In this document: piece by piece, positions 50,400 through 59,939 of the stretch | How positions within the stretch are numbered: position 1 is the stretch's first letter | Layout of the letters: each line of letters starts with the position of its first letter | From: JBBSZK01 sp964428325 | GTDB lineage: Archaea > Nanobdellota > Nanobdellia > Pacearchaeales > GW2011-AR1 | DNA: 64,000 nucleotides | Assembly: GCA_964428325.1 (NCBI GenBank) | Contig: CAYRXU010000001.1 | Coordinates: 62,001-126,000 of the forward strand | Direction of reading: 5' to 3' | Position numbers and translations under genes: made by a program | Notes under the pieces: generated by a model | What the model was told of the DNA's origin: nothing | The model's input: the letters and a program-made list of their open reading frames with translations, nothing else | The model's database searches: none

Positions 50400-53036
50400 A
50401 TGGTATTTAATTTCAAAAAAATCGCCTCTGTTGCATCATCAGGATTAATGATGAGCGCAACGTTGGCCCTTGCTGCTGCTGCAAATTATCCAGCTCCATT
50501 CGTACAGAATGGTCATGCTGATGTTGCTATCGTAGTTGGTGAAAGTGCTGCTTCGTCAGACCTTTCCTCAGCCACTGCATTGACATCAGATCTAGCTACA
50601 ACATTTGCTGCACAAGGAGGACAAAGTCAGGGATCAACCACAATTACTGGAGAGAATTTCCCATTGTTCACTAGCTCAACAGAAATCTATCTTAACGATA
50701 GCCTAAACACTGCTCGAACTACACTGGACGATACAAATCTCCCAATGATCTTGGCTGACTCAGACTTCTCTGGTAATGTCGATTCAGACGTTACACAGAC
50801 AATCATTCTTCCATCCGCAAGCCGAGTATTGTTCGGTCAGGAGCCTACATCTGATTACGATCCTACGATTTTCGTTAATCTAGGAACAAGTTCGTCAAAC
50901 GTTGTGTATAACACAACTGTGACGTTCGATCAGGCTGTAAACCTAACACATTCCGACTCTGAAGGAGAATCTATGGTTATCTTCGGAAAGGAATGGACCG
51001 TAGGAACTGATACTGACGCTACAACACTAGTGTTATATCAATCATCTGAACGCATTCCACTCAGCCTTGGAGGAAGCAGCCCTACACCTTCCACAACAGT
51101 TACTGTTGATGGCATGAGCTTCACAATCGAGCTTCTTGCTGCGAGCGACACATCTGCAACTGTCAGAGTTACTGATAGCTCAGGTAATTCGCGAACAAAG
51201 GAAATCGATGAAGATGAATCTTCAAAAGTAAACGGCGTTGAAGTTGCTGTCGCGTACTCTGACGAGTCCGAGGCAACAGGCGTTGTTTCAGCGGAGATCA
51301 TTGTAGGAAGCAACAAAATCACATTGAAGAATGGCGAGAACGTTAAGACCGGTTCCGACGAGGAATCACTTGACGGTACCTCTGTAAGCTTCAATGCTGG
51401 AACCACAGGTGCTATGACTTCTTTCACGATTAGCGTCTTCTCAGACGATAGCGATGAAGATGCTCTTGTTGCCGGTGGCTCATTCCACGATCCAGTCTGG
51501 GGAACATTCGATCTTCGGTTCACCGAAGTGAGCAATGCTCTTGACAGCTCTGATCGAGATGAAATTGTTGTTGAATCTGCTGGTGACGATCGAATGAAAA
51601 TTTCGATGACTGACCACCAGGAAAATGAAGGGTCCTTCGAGTGGGTCAATAACGAAACGCAGACAATGCGTCTCGCTTATGGCGATCAGGCAAAAGAAGT
51701 AATACGCGTACGAGAATTGGCTCCATTGAACCGTTCTATGTACGTCGTTGTAGGAAACCAGGATGAAGGTTATCTTCTTAAGTTGGACACTGTTACAAAC
51801 AGTTCGTCTGATACAGATGATGACATCATCTTCAAGAACGTATTTGATACGTCTCAAACCTACAAAGCTTCAATAACGTCTGAAGGCGCAGGTACTGTCA
51901 CAGTTGGTGGTCGAACCTACACTGTTACCTATAATGGAGTCTCAACTAGCTCTGATAACATCATCGTTAGATTGAACTACCCAGATAGCTCAACAACAGG
52001 CCAGGTTATCTTCTATCCTACGATAGAAACATCAAAAGGAGCTAAGGTTGGTTTCTACGAACCTTTGACTCTTGACGTCAATAACATTGACGGCGCTGGT
52101 ACAGATGCAGTAAGTATCCTCATCCCTGATGGAGATGATTATGCTACTGCTATAACTGCTGTCCCTCAGGGTTCAGGAGGAGGAATGTCTATCGGCGGAA
52201 CAACTGTTAACGCTACTGCCGGATTCGGCAGTACAACTGCTACGGTAGGCAGACTTACCTACAACTTCACCTACGATTCCTTGAACACGACAAAGATCTT
52301 CTTGATCACACCTAATGCTGGAGGCAATATTGTCAATCCCGCTTTGGTTGTCTTTGAAGAGGAAGAAGACCGAACTGACAATGAAGAAGCTATGGTTCTC
52401 ACTCTAACGGGTGGTGGATCAAGCGATTCTGAAACAGAGGTTAATACGGTGAGATCTACTGCAACCACACCTTCAAGTACATCAAACACTGGTAACAGTT
52501 TCATTAGCCTTGAAAGCAATGATGACTTGTCACAGATCTTGACACTTTACGGTACATTGGTTGAGCTAGATAGTCCAACAAGCGGTACAAAGAAGGCTAC
52601 AATATCCTACCCTGATGATCAGGTACAGGCTATGTTGTATGTCGCTGAAACCGATGCTACAACCAGCAATGGTGGTGGCGCACTTGGAAACATTGTCGTA
52701 ACAGACAATCAAGTGTCAACAGTTGGCTCAAAGAACCTAGTCGTTGTTGGAGGTAGCTGTATCAACAAAGTTGCATCTCGACTCCTAACTGGAGCTGATT
52801 CAGCTGTTTGTGGTGCAGACTTCACAACTCGAACAGGCGTTGGAACAGGATCATACTTGATCCAGTCCTTCCAATCTCCGTGGTCTTCAAGCAAAGTTGC
52901 AGTATTGGTAGCAGGTTACACTGCTGAAGATACAACAAATGCAGCTACTGCATTGAGAACACAGAAGCCTGACACGATGGCCGGTAAGAAGTACACTGGT
53001 AGCACGGCTACAACCTTGACTCCAGTTACAGCTTAA
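50400..53036 (+). CDS. S-layer protein, 878 aa
   Basis: The major cell-wall protein. A signal peptide (about 1-27) is followed by the S-layer N-terminal pattern ANYPAPFVQNGHADVAIVVG and the C-terminal pattern KNLVVVGGSCINKVASRLL with VLVAGYTAEDTTNAATALRT, as in methanococcal-type S-layer proteins. The middle is acidic, Ser/Thr-rich and beta-rich, with many sequons. Codon choice is more regular than in neighbours, consistent with high expression. The strong SD eight bases before the ATG decides the start; an in-frame TTG at 50316 lies inside the leader hairpins. A T-rich terminator follows. Confidence 0.92.
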   Translation: MVFNFKKIASVASSGLMMSATLALAAAANYPAPFVQNGHADVAIVVGESAASSDLSSATALTSDLATTFAAQGGQSQGSTTITGENFPLFTSSTEIYLNDSLNTARTTLDDTNLPMILADSDFSGNVDSDVTQTIILPSASRVLFGQEPTSDYDPTIFVNLGTSSSNVVYNTTVTFDQAVNLTHSDSEGESMVIFGKEWTVGTDTDATTLVLYQSSERIPLSLGGSSPTPSTTVTVDGMSFTIELLAASDTSATVRVTDSSGNSRTKEIDEDESSKVNGVEVAVAYSDESEATGVVSAEIIVGSNKITLKNGENVKTGSDEESLDGTSVSFNAGTTGAMTSFTISVFSDDSDEDALVAGGSFHDPVWGTFDLRFTEVSNALDSSDRDEIVVESAGDDRMKISMTDHQENEGSFEWVNNETQTMRLAYGDQAKEVIRVRELAPLNRSMYVVVGNQDEGYLLKLDTVTNSSSDTDDDIIFKNVFDTSQTYKASITSEGAGTVTVGGRTYTVTYNGVSTSSDNIIVRLNYPDSSTTGQVIFYPTIETSKGAKVGFYEPLTLDVNNIDGAGTDAVSILIPDGDDYATAITAVPQGSGGGMSIGGTTVNATAGFGSTTATVGRLTYNFTYDSLNTTKIFLITPNAGGNIVNPALVVFEEEEDRTDNEEAMVLTLTGGGSSDSETEVNTVRSTATTPSSTSNTGNSFISLESNDDLSQILTLYGTLVELDSPTSGTKKATISYPDDQVQAMLYVAETDATTSNGGGALGNIVVTDNQVSTVGSKNLVVVGGSCINKVASRLLTGADSAVCGADFTTRTGVGTGSYLIQSFQSPWSSSKVAVLVAGYTAEDTTNAATALRTQKPDTMAGKKYTGSTATTLTPVTA

Positions 53037-53050
53037 AGCTAAACTGTCAA

Positions 53051-53081
53051 TTTTTTTTCTTTTTTCTTTTTCTATTTTTTA
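53051..53081 (+). terminator. T-rich terminator after the S-layer gene
   Basis: Four T tracts of five to eight bases separated by single C or A follow the stop at 53036. The next gene has its own TATA (GTTTAAATAG near 53126). Confidence 0.65.
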
Positions 53082-53165
53082 TCTCTCAGCTTTAGCTCTG
53101 CTAAATGCTACCACGTTCAAGTAAGGTTTAAATAGAGAATAGGATGTATTGTTAGAGAGAGTGAT

Positions 53166-54662
53166 ATGAATACGCCGCGGAGACTTTTTTTGCTTGTCGT
53201 TGGTATTTTGAGTGTTGTCGCTATTGTTCAATTTGCCCTTGCAATCCACACAGTAAGGACTGCGGCAGGAGGCACTTCCTACTTTATTGCTGAAGATGTT
53301 TACTATGTCTTCAACTTTTCAGTTAACAATACCGATGCCCTGCCAAGCGGCAATATCTCACGAGTAAACGTGACGCTTCCATCTGGATTTACATTTGTAT
53401 CTGGATCTAATCTGACAAGCGCAGGGCCGCATGTGTTTAGCAATACAACGACAGTCTTGTCATGGGCAAACACAACAAGCCGCCTTATTACGAATCTGAC
53501 TTACTATTACTTTTCATTCAACGCAAGCGTTGCAACACCAGGCAATTATAATATCACCATAACAACACTTAACGGAACAGGCTCGTTCATGAGCAACTTG
53601 AGTTTTGTGGTTAACGATACAACCGTACCTTCTTCTGTTGATCTTGTTGACCCAACAAATGCGTCAGGAACAAATCTTTCATCCAGCAGCCTACCTGTCA
53701 ACATGACATTCATAGATAATGGAGTTACAGGGTCTGCAGTTATCCGCGTCTTTAACTCGACCGGTCTTGTCAACGCCAGCACATCTTCCTCCAGCTCTTT
53801 CTCAATCATATTCAATCTATCTGATGGAATCTACTTCGTAAACGCAACTATGAACGACTCTTTTGGTAACTCGAACATGTCTATTACTCGCACAATTACC
53901 GTTGATACGACTGCTCCATCTGTAAGCTTTAGTTGTGATGAAGAATCCGTTGATCGAGATGATGAGTTAACTTGCACTTGCTCAGGAACTGACGCCACGA
54001 CAGGGGTAAGAACAACATCATACACAGAAAATCCAGATACTGATGAGACAGGAACATTCACAACGACATGCACAGTTACAGACTATTCAGGAAATAGCGC
54101 GTCTAGCAATTTTGAGTATACTGTTGAGAGCAGCAGACGGCTTGGCAGTGGAGGAAGTGGCGGAAGCGGAAATACTGGAACCGCGACTTGGACAAGCACA
54201 TTGAGAAATGATGATTCTGATTTGAGTGTTAAGGGAGACGTAAGAAGTCGACTATCTGCAAGACAGCGATTACAGCTTAATGTTGGCGGAACTACGCATT
54301 ATGTTGGTGTGAAGAGCATTGGTACGACTAGCGCAGTTATTGAGATTGCAAGTACGCCTCAAGAAGCTACATTCAATACTGGAGAGACAAAGAAGTTTGA
54401 TGTTGATAGCGACGGATATTATGATATGCAAGTTACACTTGAGTCTATTGAAGCAAGTAGAGCTTCTGTAGTTATCAAGGCCATCCATGAACAAGTGCCT
54501 GGAACAACGACCACGACAACTGAACCCACAACAACCGCTAATGAAAGTGAGTCTTCTGAAGGTAGAAGCATGATTTGGGTTTGGATTGTACTTGCAGTAG
54601 TTATTATCGCAGTAGTTGTTTACTTCGTTATGCGTTCTCAGAACCAGCACAAGCACTATTAA
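53166..54662 (+). CDS. sequon-rich surface glycoprotein with C-terminal anchor, 498 aa
   Basis: A signal peptide or TM (about 7-27) leads to Ig-like domains very rich in N-X-S/T (for example NVTLPSGF, FNASVATPGNYNITITT). A Cys-bearing Ig domain follows (VSFSCDEESVDRDDELTCTC). After a Gly/Ser linker (SGGSGGSGNTG) comes another beta domain. A Thr-rich stalk (TTTTTTEPTTTANES) and TM (about 470-490) end the protein. It lies between the S-layer gene and the glycosyltransferases and is a likely substrate for them. Confidence 0.78.
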   Translation: MNTPRRLFLLVVGILSVVAIVQFALAIHTVRTAAGGTSYFIAEDVYYVFNFSVNNTDALPSGNISRVNVTLPSGFTFVSGSNLTSAGPHVFSNTTTVLSWANTTSRLITNLTYYYFSFNASVATPGNYNITITTLNGTGSFMSNLSFVVNDTTVPSSVDLVDPTNASGTNLSSSSLPVNMTFIDNGVTGSAVIRVFNSTGLVNASTSSSSSFSIIFNLSDGIYFVNATMNDSFGNSNMSITRTITVDTTAPSVSFSCDEESVDRDDELTCTCSGTDATTGVRTTSYTENPDTDETGTFTTTCTVTDYSGNSASSNFEYTVESSRRLGSGGSGGSGNTGTATWTSTLRNDDSDLSVKGDVRSRLSARQRLQLNVGGTTHYVGVKSIGTTSAVIEIASTPQEATFNTGETKKFDVDSDGYYDMQVTLESIEASRASVVIKAIHEQVPGTTTTTTEPTTTANESESSEGRSMIWVWIVLAVVIIAVVVYFVMRSQNQHKHY

Positions 54663-54702
54663 TCCTTCCCGAGATTTAAATAGCCCTGCAAGATAGAACA
54701 AT

Positions 54703-55836
54703 ATGCGTATCCTTGAATTAACCAATTATACTGCTGGCGGTTGTGGCGTTGGGGCTCGTGTCAAGCAGGAAGCCGTTATGTTGGCACAGAAAGGCCATAC
54801 TGTTGAGATATTTTCCTCTTGTATGACTAAGGGCTCGAGCGATATAGCTCCCAATGAAGATAGCATTGGTGGCGTACCGATAACGCGATTTCCTGCACGT
54901 AAGCTGGGGGGCGAGAGTTACCTCACATGGAGTTTTGAGGCTAAAGCACGTGCATTTAAGCCAGACGTCATTATAGCTCATGCTTACAGACACCCACACA
55001 CAACTAAAGCGCTCGATGTAGGCAAGGAATTGGGTGTGCCAGTGATACTCGTAACACATGCCCCTTTCCTAAGCGATAACTCGACACGCTCATTGCTATC
55101 TAAGTGGTCTGTGCAGTTTTACGATAAATTTGTAGGGCCCACTACTCTTAGTAAGTTCTTCAAAATAGTTATTATTGCGCCTTGGGAGCGAAGTTACCTT
55201 GAGAAAATGGGCGTAAAGAAAGAGCAGCTTGTCTACATCCCTAATGGCATAATGCCTGCTATGTTTGCCTTACCATCTGGAGTAGAGGAGAATAAGGTAC
55301 TCTATTTCGGCCGCGTAAGCCCCATAAAGAACTTAGAAGTGCTCATTGAGGCATTTGCAATCATAAAGGATAAGAAAGCGTTATTGGAGATCGTTGGGCC
55401 TGCAGAGGGAGATTATTTGGCTAAGCTAAAGAAGCTTGTGAAAGATAAGCGTCTTGAGAACAGAGTCGCGTTTACTGATGCGATTTACGATATGGTGAAG
55501 AAAATCCATAAAATAGATTCTGGAAAGGTCTATGTTCTTCCTTCCATTCGTGAAGGTATGCCTCAGACCCTCATTGAGGCGATGGCTCGCGGTAAGCTTG
55601 TCCTAGGTTCGGATAATGAAGGAAACAAAGCGTTGATTGAAGATGGAAAGAATGGATTTCTTTTCAAGACAGATGATTCTGCAGCTCTTGCGCATCTTAT
55701 TGATGATGGATTGTCTAAGCCGCATAAAACGATACGTGAACAGGCACGGAAGGACGTCCAACGCTTTGCTTGGAGCGCCCTTATTGAAGACCTTTCTGAT
55801 CTGCTAGCGCAGGCAGTTAGAGCGCATAAAAAGTAG
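54703..55836 (+). CDS. GT4-type glycosyltransferase, 377 aa
   Basis: The GT-B fold is shown by MRILELTNYTAGGCGVGARV at the start, VLYFGRVSPIKNLEVLIEAF for the second Rossmann half, and EGMPQTLIEAMARGKLVLGS with the EX7E motif that holds the donor nucleotide sugar. It is probably cytosolic and membrane-associated, building surface glycans on a dolichol carrier. TATA (GATTTAAATAG near 54673) lies about 25 nt before the ATG. It converges with queC by a 20-nt overlap. Confidence 0.92.
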   Translation: MRILELTNYTAGGCGVGARVKQEAVMLAQKGHTVEIFSSCMTKGSSDIAPNEDSIGGVPITRFPARKLGGESYLTWSFEAKARAFKPDVIIAHAYRHPHTTKALDVGKELGVPVILVTHAPFLSDNSTRSLLSKWSVQFYDKFVGPTTLSKFFKIVIIAPWERSYLEKMGVKKEQLVYIPNGIMPAMFALPSGVEENKVLYFGRVSPIKNLEVLIEAFAIIKDKKALLEIVGPAEGDYLAKLKKLVKDKRLENRVAFTDAIYDMVKKIHKIDSGKVYVLPSIREGMPQTLIEAMARGKLVLGSDNEGNKALIEDGKNGFLFKTDDSAALAHLIDDGLSKPHKTIREQARKDVQRFAWSALIEDLSDLLAQAVRAHKK

Positions 55837-56488
55837 GGTCGCGCACGTTCGCCCAATAGAATCCTTTTTTTCTTAAGCGGCATGCGAGACAAGAGCCGCA
55901 ATGTTGATTTGATGTGTAACAGCTTATCGTTTTAGCAAAATCTATTTTCAATTTCTCGCCTATGAGAATAATATCTTCCTTATCCTTATCTATGAAAGGA
56001 GCGTGTAATCTCATATTCTTGAAAGCAACGCTGAGAAGTTGATTCATTGAGTGGACATATTTGGGAGTTGTGTCGGGATAAGGCTCCTTTCCTTCAGATT
56101 TGAATCCTACGAAAATATCTACCTTGTTCTCTTTAGTCATATTTTCTGCAAGTGAAAAAGCATGTGCGAGAAAAAGCGTGTTTCTTCCCGGCACATACCA
56201 AGATTCATGTTCTCGAGTCGTATTTCTAACTTGATCTGAAGCAGTTACTTTTTTTGATTTCGAAACAAGAGCAACATTTAGATGATTTAAAGAGATAGAT
56301 ACTTCTTGGAATGTTGCTTCGATATCCAGTGCGCATTTTTTCGCTGCATTTCTTTCTGCTTGTACGGTGCGCTGACCGTAATTGAAGAATAAAATAGTTA
56401 TCGAGGTATATTTGAGCTTTTTCCTTACGTAATGAGCACATACAACACTATCAAGTCCTCCGGAACAAAGGACTATTGCCTTTTTCAT
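55817..56488 (-). CDS. queC: 7-cyano-7-deazaguanine synthase QueC
   Basis: QueC converts 7-carboxy-7-deazaguanine to preQ0 with ATP and ammonia, the precursor of archaeosine in tRNA and of some DNA modifications. The PP-loop SGGLDSVV, the ESWYVPGRNTLFLAHAF block and the C-terminal zinc cysteines (SCYTSNQHCGSCLACR) are all present. At 223 aa it is normal. No other queuosine or archaeosine genes lie nearby, so it is isolated inside the glycan cluster. Confidence 0.93.
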   Translation of the reverse strand: MKKAIVLCSGGLDSVVCAHYVRKKLKYTSITILFFNYGQRTVQAERNAAKKCALDIEATFQEVSISLNHLNVALVSKSKKVTASDQVRNTTREHESWYVPGRNTLFLAHAFSLAENMTKENKVDIFVGFKSEGKEPYPDTTPKYVHSMNQLLSVAFKNMRLHAPFIDKDKEDIILIGEKLKIDFAKTISCYTSNQHCGSCLACRLRKKGFYWANVRDPTFYAL

Positions 56489-56538
56489 TATCTCGCTAAC
56501 TGAATAAAGTTTATAAGTGTGTAGACCGCATTTTCTAT

Positions 56539-56733
56539 ATGAAGAAGCCAGCAGAGCTTGTAAAAGTGGGAGATAGAATAAAACTTGCAGGAGAAGTATT
56601 ACATGTTCTGACGGTGGAAGTTTCTGATATTGGCAAACAAGGTCAGAAAAAATGTCGTATTGAGGCCAGCAGACCTAATGGGGAGAAGACAGTTATTGTT
56701 CGCCCTTCTGACTATCCTATTGAGCTCGCATGA
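56539..56733 (+). CDS. miniature aIF5A-like protein with a hypusine-type loop, 64 aa
   Basis: The whole protein aligns by eye with the N-terminal domain of the aIF5A at 62376. VGDRIKLAGEVLHVLT matches SGVTILVDGEPCVVRS, and SDIGKQGQKKCRIEA (29-43) matches SKTGKHGASKCRIEA (32-46). K33 sits where aIF5A has its hypusine lysine (K36). The C-terminal OB domain is absent. It overlaps a glycosyltransferase gene by ATGA. Function is unknown; it could act on ribosomes or bind RNA. The TATA (TTTATAAGTG near 56510) lies about 26 nt upstream. Confidence 0.7.
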   Translation: MKKPAELVKVGDRIKLAGEVLHVLTVEVSDIGKQGQKKCRIEASRPNGEKTVIVRPSDYPIELA

Positions 56734-57638
56734 TTGACGTCATTATAACTTCTTACAACGAACCTAAGACAACCTTGCGTGCTGTGCAGACATTTCTCAA
56801 TCAGTCCAATCGAAAAGACTTGCGTGTAACTGTGGTCGATCCTTTTTTTGAAGTTGAAGAGTTTTTGCGCAAAAACGTGAAGGACGAGCGATTCAACTTT
56901 TATCCTGATCCAGGAGAAGGTAAGAGCTATGCGCTCAACCTGCTCTTCCAAGAGCTTGGCTCACAAAATAGCGAAGATATATTTATCCTGACTGATGGAG
57001 ACGTTTTTGTTTCAGACAATACTATTTCGGCAATCTCTAAAGCATTTGAAGACAAAACCATTGGATGCATTACGGGAAAGCCCGTATCAGTCGATAATCG
57101 AAACAGCAAGTATGGATATTGGGCACACCTATTCTTTGCTGGTATTGATCGTGCACGAAAACACTATTCAAAAGAAAAGATGTTTTTTGAGTGTTCCGGA
57201 TATCTTTTTGCGATACGCAAGAACGTTATCCGTGATTTCCCTCTTGAGACCTCAGAGGATAGTATTATTCCCTATCTATTTTGGAAGAAAGGTTACAAGA
57301 TAAAATACGTACCTGAAGCAGAAGTGTATGTAAAGAACCCTACGACTTGGAAAGACTGGTTGGCACAGAAAGTAAGAAACGTTAAAGCCCATGAGAATCT
57401 CAATCGCATTGCCCCTGACATGCCTCGTACGAAGTCTTTTGTAAATGAGATAAAGTGGGGAGCGTTATTTGCTCTTGCTTTTCCAAGGACAATAAAAGAA
57501 GCGTGGTGGACTATTGAAGCATTTGGCGCTCGGCTCTATCTTTACGCCAGAGCACGCAAAGAGATGAAAAAGAAGAAGTCTTACCAGGATGGTTGGCGTG
57601 GCGAGCAGACCACAGAGTCGACAAAACTACTTGATTAA
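56730..57638 (+). CDS. GT2-type glycosyltransferase, 302 aa
   Basis: The GT-A fold starts with MIDVIITSYNEPKTTLRAVQ; the metal-binding acidic motif is TDGDVFVSD. A later acidic site is ETSEDSIIPYLFWKKG, and a membrane-proximal helix lies near 245-270. It resembles family 2 transferases that use dolichyl-linked acceptors. It is coupled to the mini aIF5A-like gene by ATGA and paralogous to the 59061 gene. Confidence 0.9.
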   Translation: MIDVIITSYNEPKTTLRAVQTFLNQSNRKDLRVTVVDPFFEVEEFLRKNVKDERFNFYPDPGEGKSYALNLLFQELGSQNSEDIFILTDGDVFVSDNTISAISKAFEDKTIGCITGKPVSVDNRNSKYGYWAHLFFAGIDRARKHYSKEKMFFECSGYLFAIRKNVIRDFPLETSEDSIIPYLFWKKGYKIKYVPEAEVYVKNPTTWKDWLAQKVRNVKAHENLNRIAPDMPRTKSFVNEIKWGALFALAFPRTIKEAWWTIEAFGARLYLYARARKEMKKKKSYQDGWRGEQTTESTKLLD

Positions 57639-58034
57639 CTTCTTCAGTTCTTTCTTGAGTGAATCCAGAGAGGTTACAATTTTCGTTGAAGCAATGATGA
57701 TTGGGCTTAGATAATCGAGCGCATCTTCTACAGATTCGTCGGTCTTTATGCCGATTATAGGCAGATTATGAGCGTATGCATAACCCAGTTCCCAGGCCGT
57801 TCCACTGCCTATATGGAGACCTTCAAGAGATACGAGAACCGCATCGCACTGTGCGAGACCTGCCGTAATGTCTCCTTTGAAGATACGAGGAGCGTCAGAG
57901 ATATTTTTGACTAGGCCAACGTCTCTGTGGGGCAAGAACGTGTCGAATCCGAGCGCCCTACAAAGAGCATCTAGTTTTTCCACTCTTTCTCTTTCCGCCT
58001 TATCCGTGAGTTTGCCTGCTATGTAAATACGCAT
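57627..58034 (-). CDS. nucleoside 2-deoxyribosyltransferase-like protein, 135 aa
   Basis: The family is recognised from MRIYIAGKLTDKAERERVEK, FKGDITAGLAQCDAVLVSLE, and GSGTAWELGYAYAHNLPIIG, where the Glu of TAWELGYA is the catalytic residue. Members swap or hydrolyse nucleoside bases in salvage or detoxification. Its 3' end overlaps the GT2 gene by 12 nt on the opposite strand. Confidence 0.85.
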   Translation of the reverse strand: MRIYIAGKLTDKAERERVEKLDALCRALGFDTFLPHRDVGLVKNISDAPRIFKGDITAGLAQCDAVLVSLEGLHIGSGTAWELGYAYAHNLPIIGIKTDESVEDALDYLSPIIIASTKIVTSLDSLKKELKKLIK

Positions 58035-58083
58035 AAGAGGATATATGAGTAACCCTTAAAAAGGATTTTTCTTCTTCGATAGT

Positions 58084-59064
58084 ATGGAGAAGATAGTTAT
58101 TGTCAAGCTTGGTGCAGACGGGGATGTTTTGCGGACAATCCCCTTGGTTGAAGAAATTAAGCGCTTGTCTCCAAATTCCGAAATAACTTGGATTACAAGA
58201 AAATCGATAAGCGAGATGCTTGAAGGCCTTGCTTTTATAGATCACGTAAAAACCGTGCCATTTTCTACATCTGAGAAATTCCATCGGCTGTATAACTTTG
58301 ACATGGATGATGAAGCTACGACGCTTGCTATAGCCATAAAGGCTGAGAAGAAGTATGGATTCTACAAAGAGGGAGAATATGCAGCAGCATTTAATGCTGG
58401 TGCCGAATACTATCTCAATACAGTCTTTGATGATGATCTGAAGAAGAGCAACAAGCGCACTTATCAAGATATGATGTCAGAACTTGCTGAGATTCCTGTG
58501 TCTAAGAAACCTTATCATCTATTTCTTGATGTGAAAGATAAGCGGTATGGAGAAGATTTCTTCTCAAGGGAAGGCTTGGAAGGCAAGAGGGTTATTGGAA
58601 TTCATATGGGGGCTTCTTCCCGATGGCCGTCTAAAGTCTGGCACCATTTACGATTGAGAGAATTTATTGTACTCGCCCATAAGAAAGGGTATGAGACGCT
58701 TCTATTTGGAGGACCTAATGAAATCGAAAGCCAGAAGAATTTCCTTGCTGAAATGCAGAAAGAAGGAATTGTCGTAAGACACAATAATCCTACAAATACC
58801 AAAAGAGAGTTTGCTGCTCTTGTAGATAGATGCGATAGAATTGTGTGTTCTGATAGCCTTGCTCTGCATGTTGCTCTAGGACTTGGTAAGAAGACAGTTT
58901 GTTTGTTTTTCTGTACTAGCCCTGATGAAGTAGAGGGTTATAGCCTCCTGCATAAGATTGTCTCGCCGCAACTTTACGAATATTTCCCTGAGAGAAGCAA
59001 TGAATATAGTGAAGAGCTTGTCAAGAGCATTTCGGCAGAGCAGGTGTTTAGGGCCATTGCATGA
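58084..59064 (+). CDS. GT9-type (heptosyltransferase-like) glycosyltransferase, 326 aa
   Basis: The GT9 pattern includes KIVIVKLGADGDVLRTIPLV (start), VIGIHMGASSRWPSKVWH, TLLFGGPNEIESQK and CSDSLALHVALGLGKKTVCL, the donor-binding end. In bacteria this family adds heptose to lipopolysaccharide core. Archaeal members are less common, and their sugar is not known. TATA (CTTAAAAAGG near 58054) lies upstream. It is coupled to the next GT2 gene by ATGA. Confidence 0.88.
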   Translation: MEKIVIVKLGADGDVLRTIPLVEEIKRLSPNSEITWITRKSISEMLEGLAFIDHVKTVPFSTSEKFHRLYNFDMDDEATTLAIAIKAEKKYGFYKEGEYAAAFNAGAEYYLNTVFDDDLKKSNKRTYQDMMSELAEIPVSKKPYHLFLDVKDKRYGEDFFSREGLEGKRVIGIHMGASSRWPSKVWHHLRLREFIVLAHKKGYETLLFGGPNEIESQKNFLAEMQKEGIVVRHNNPTNTKREFAALVDRCDRIVCSDSLALHVALGLGKKTVCLFFCTSPDEVEGYSLLHKIVSPQLYEYFPERSNEYSEELVKSISAEQVFRAIA

Positions 59065-59939
59065 TTTCCATAGTCATTACATCATTCAAAGAACCCCATA
59101 TTATTGGAAGAGCCATCGAAGCCGCTATGCGCCAAAGCATCAAAGAAAAGTCTGAGATTATCGTGGTTGCCCCAGATAAAGAGACTCTGGATGTTGCAAA
59201 ACAGTATGCAAAGAAAGACAAGCGCGTACATGTTTTGAAAGACCCTGGTAAAGGCAAGCCAACTGCACTCAACCTGATTTTCACGAAAGCGAGAGGGGAA
59301 ATTCTTGTATTGAGTGATGGGGACGTGTATATGGGAGAAAATGCTGTAGCTTCTCTTCTTTCTCACATGAAAGATAAAAGTATTGGAGCAGCAACAGGAC
59401 GCGTTATATCCACTAATAAGGCTATCAGCATGGTTAATTATTGGGCCTATCTGGGAGCAGAAACATTCCACCGTATGCGCCTCTCTCAGATGAAACGCAA
59501 TGAGAACGTGTTGTGCACAGGATATCTTTATGCTGTACGGAAGAATCTTGTAAGATCAATGCCAGCTAACACTTTGGCAGATGATGCTTTTATCACTGAA
59601 AGTATCTGGAAACATGGGAAGAGAACCGTGTACGAACCTAAGGCGCACGTGTATGTGCACTATCCGAGTACACTTATTGACTGGATAAAACAGAAAAAAC
59701 GCACTGCCGGGCGATTTTACCAAAGTACTGGAAAAACATCAAAGTTGCATGCACTTGCTAATGAATTAAGAGTTGGTGTGTCTTCACTGAGACTTGTACA
59801 AAATCCAATTCACCTTTTCTGGCTTATGGGGCTGATGGTGATGCGTGCTTACCTCTGGGTACGCATTATGTTTGATAGACGCCTTTGGAGAAGATCATTC
59901 AATAAAGCTTGGGAACGAGTTGAAAGTAGCAAGAAGTGA
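59061..59939 (+). CDS. GT2-type glycosyltransferase, 292 aa
   Basis: MISIVITSFKEPHIIGRAIE opens the GT-A domain and LSDGDVYMGENAVASLLSH holds the metal-binding Asp pair. ADDAFITESIWKHGKRTVYE is the catalytic acidic region. A hydrophobic segment near 252-272 may anchor it to the membrane. It is closely similar in layout to the 56730 product, so the two probably act in the same glycan pathway. Confidence 0.9.
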   Translation: MISIVITSFKEPHIIGRAIEAAMRQSIKEKSEIIVVAPDKETLDVAKQYAKKDKRVHVLKDPGKGKPTALNLIFTKARGEILVLSDGDVYMGENAVASLLSHMKDKSIGAATGRVISTNKAISMVNYWAYLGAETFHRMRLSQMKRNENVLCTGYLYAVRKNLVRSMPANTLADDAFITESIWKHGKRTVYEPKAHVYVHYPSTLIDWIKQKKRTAGRFYQSTGKTSKLHALANELRVGVSSLRLVQNPIHLFWLMGLMVMRAYLWVRIMFDRRLWRRSFNKAWERVESSKK

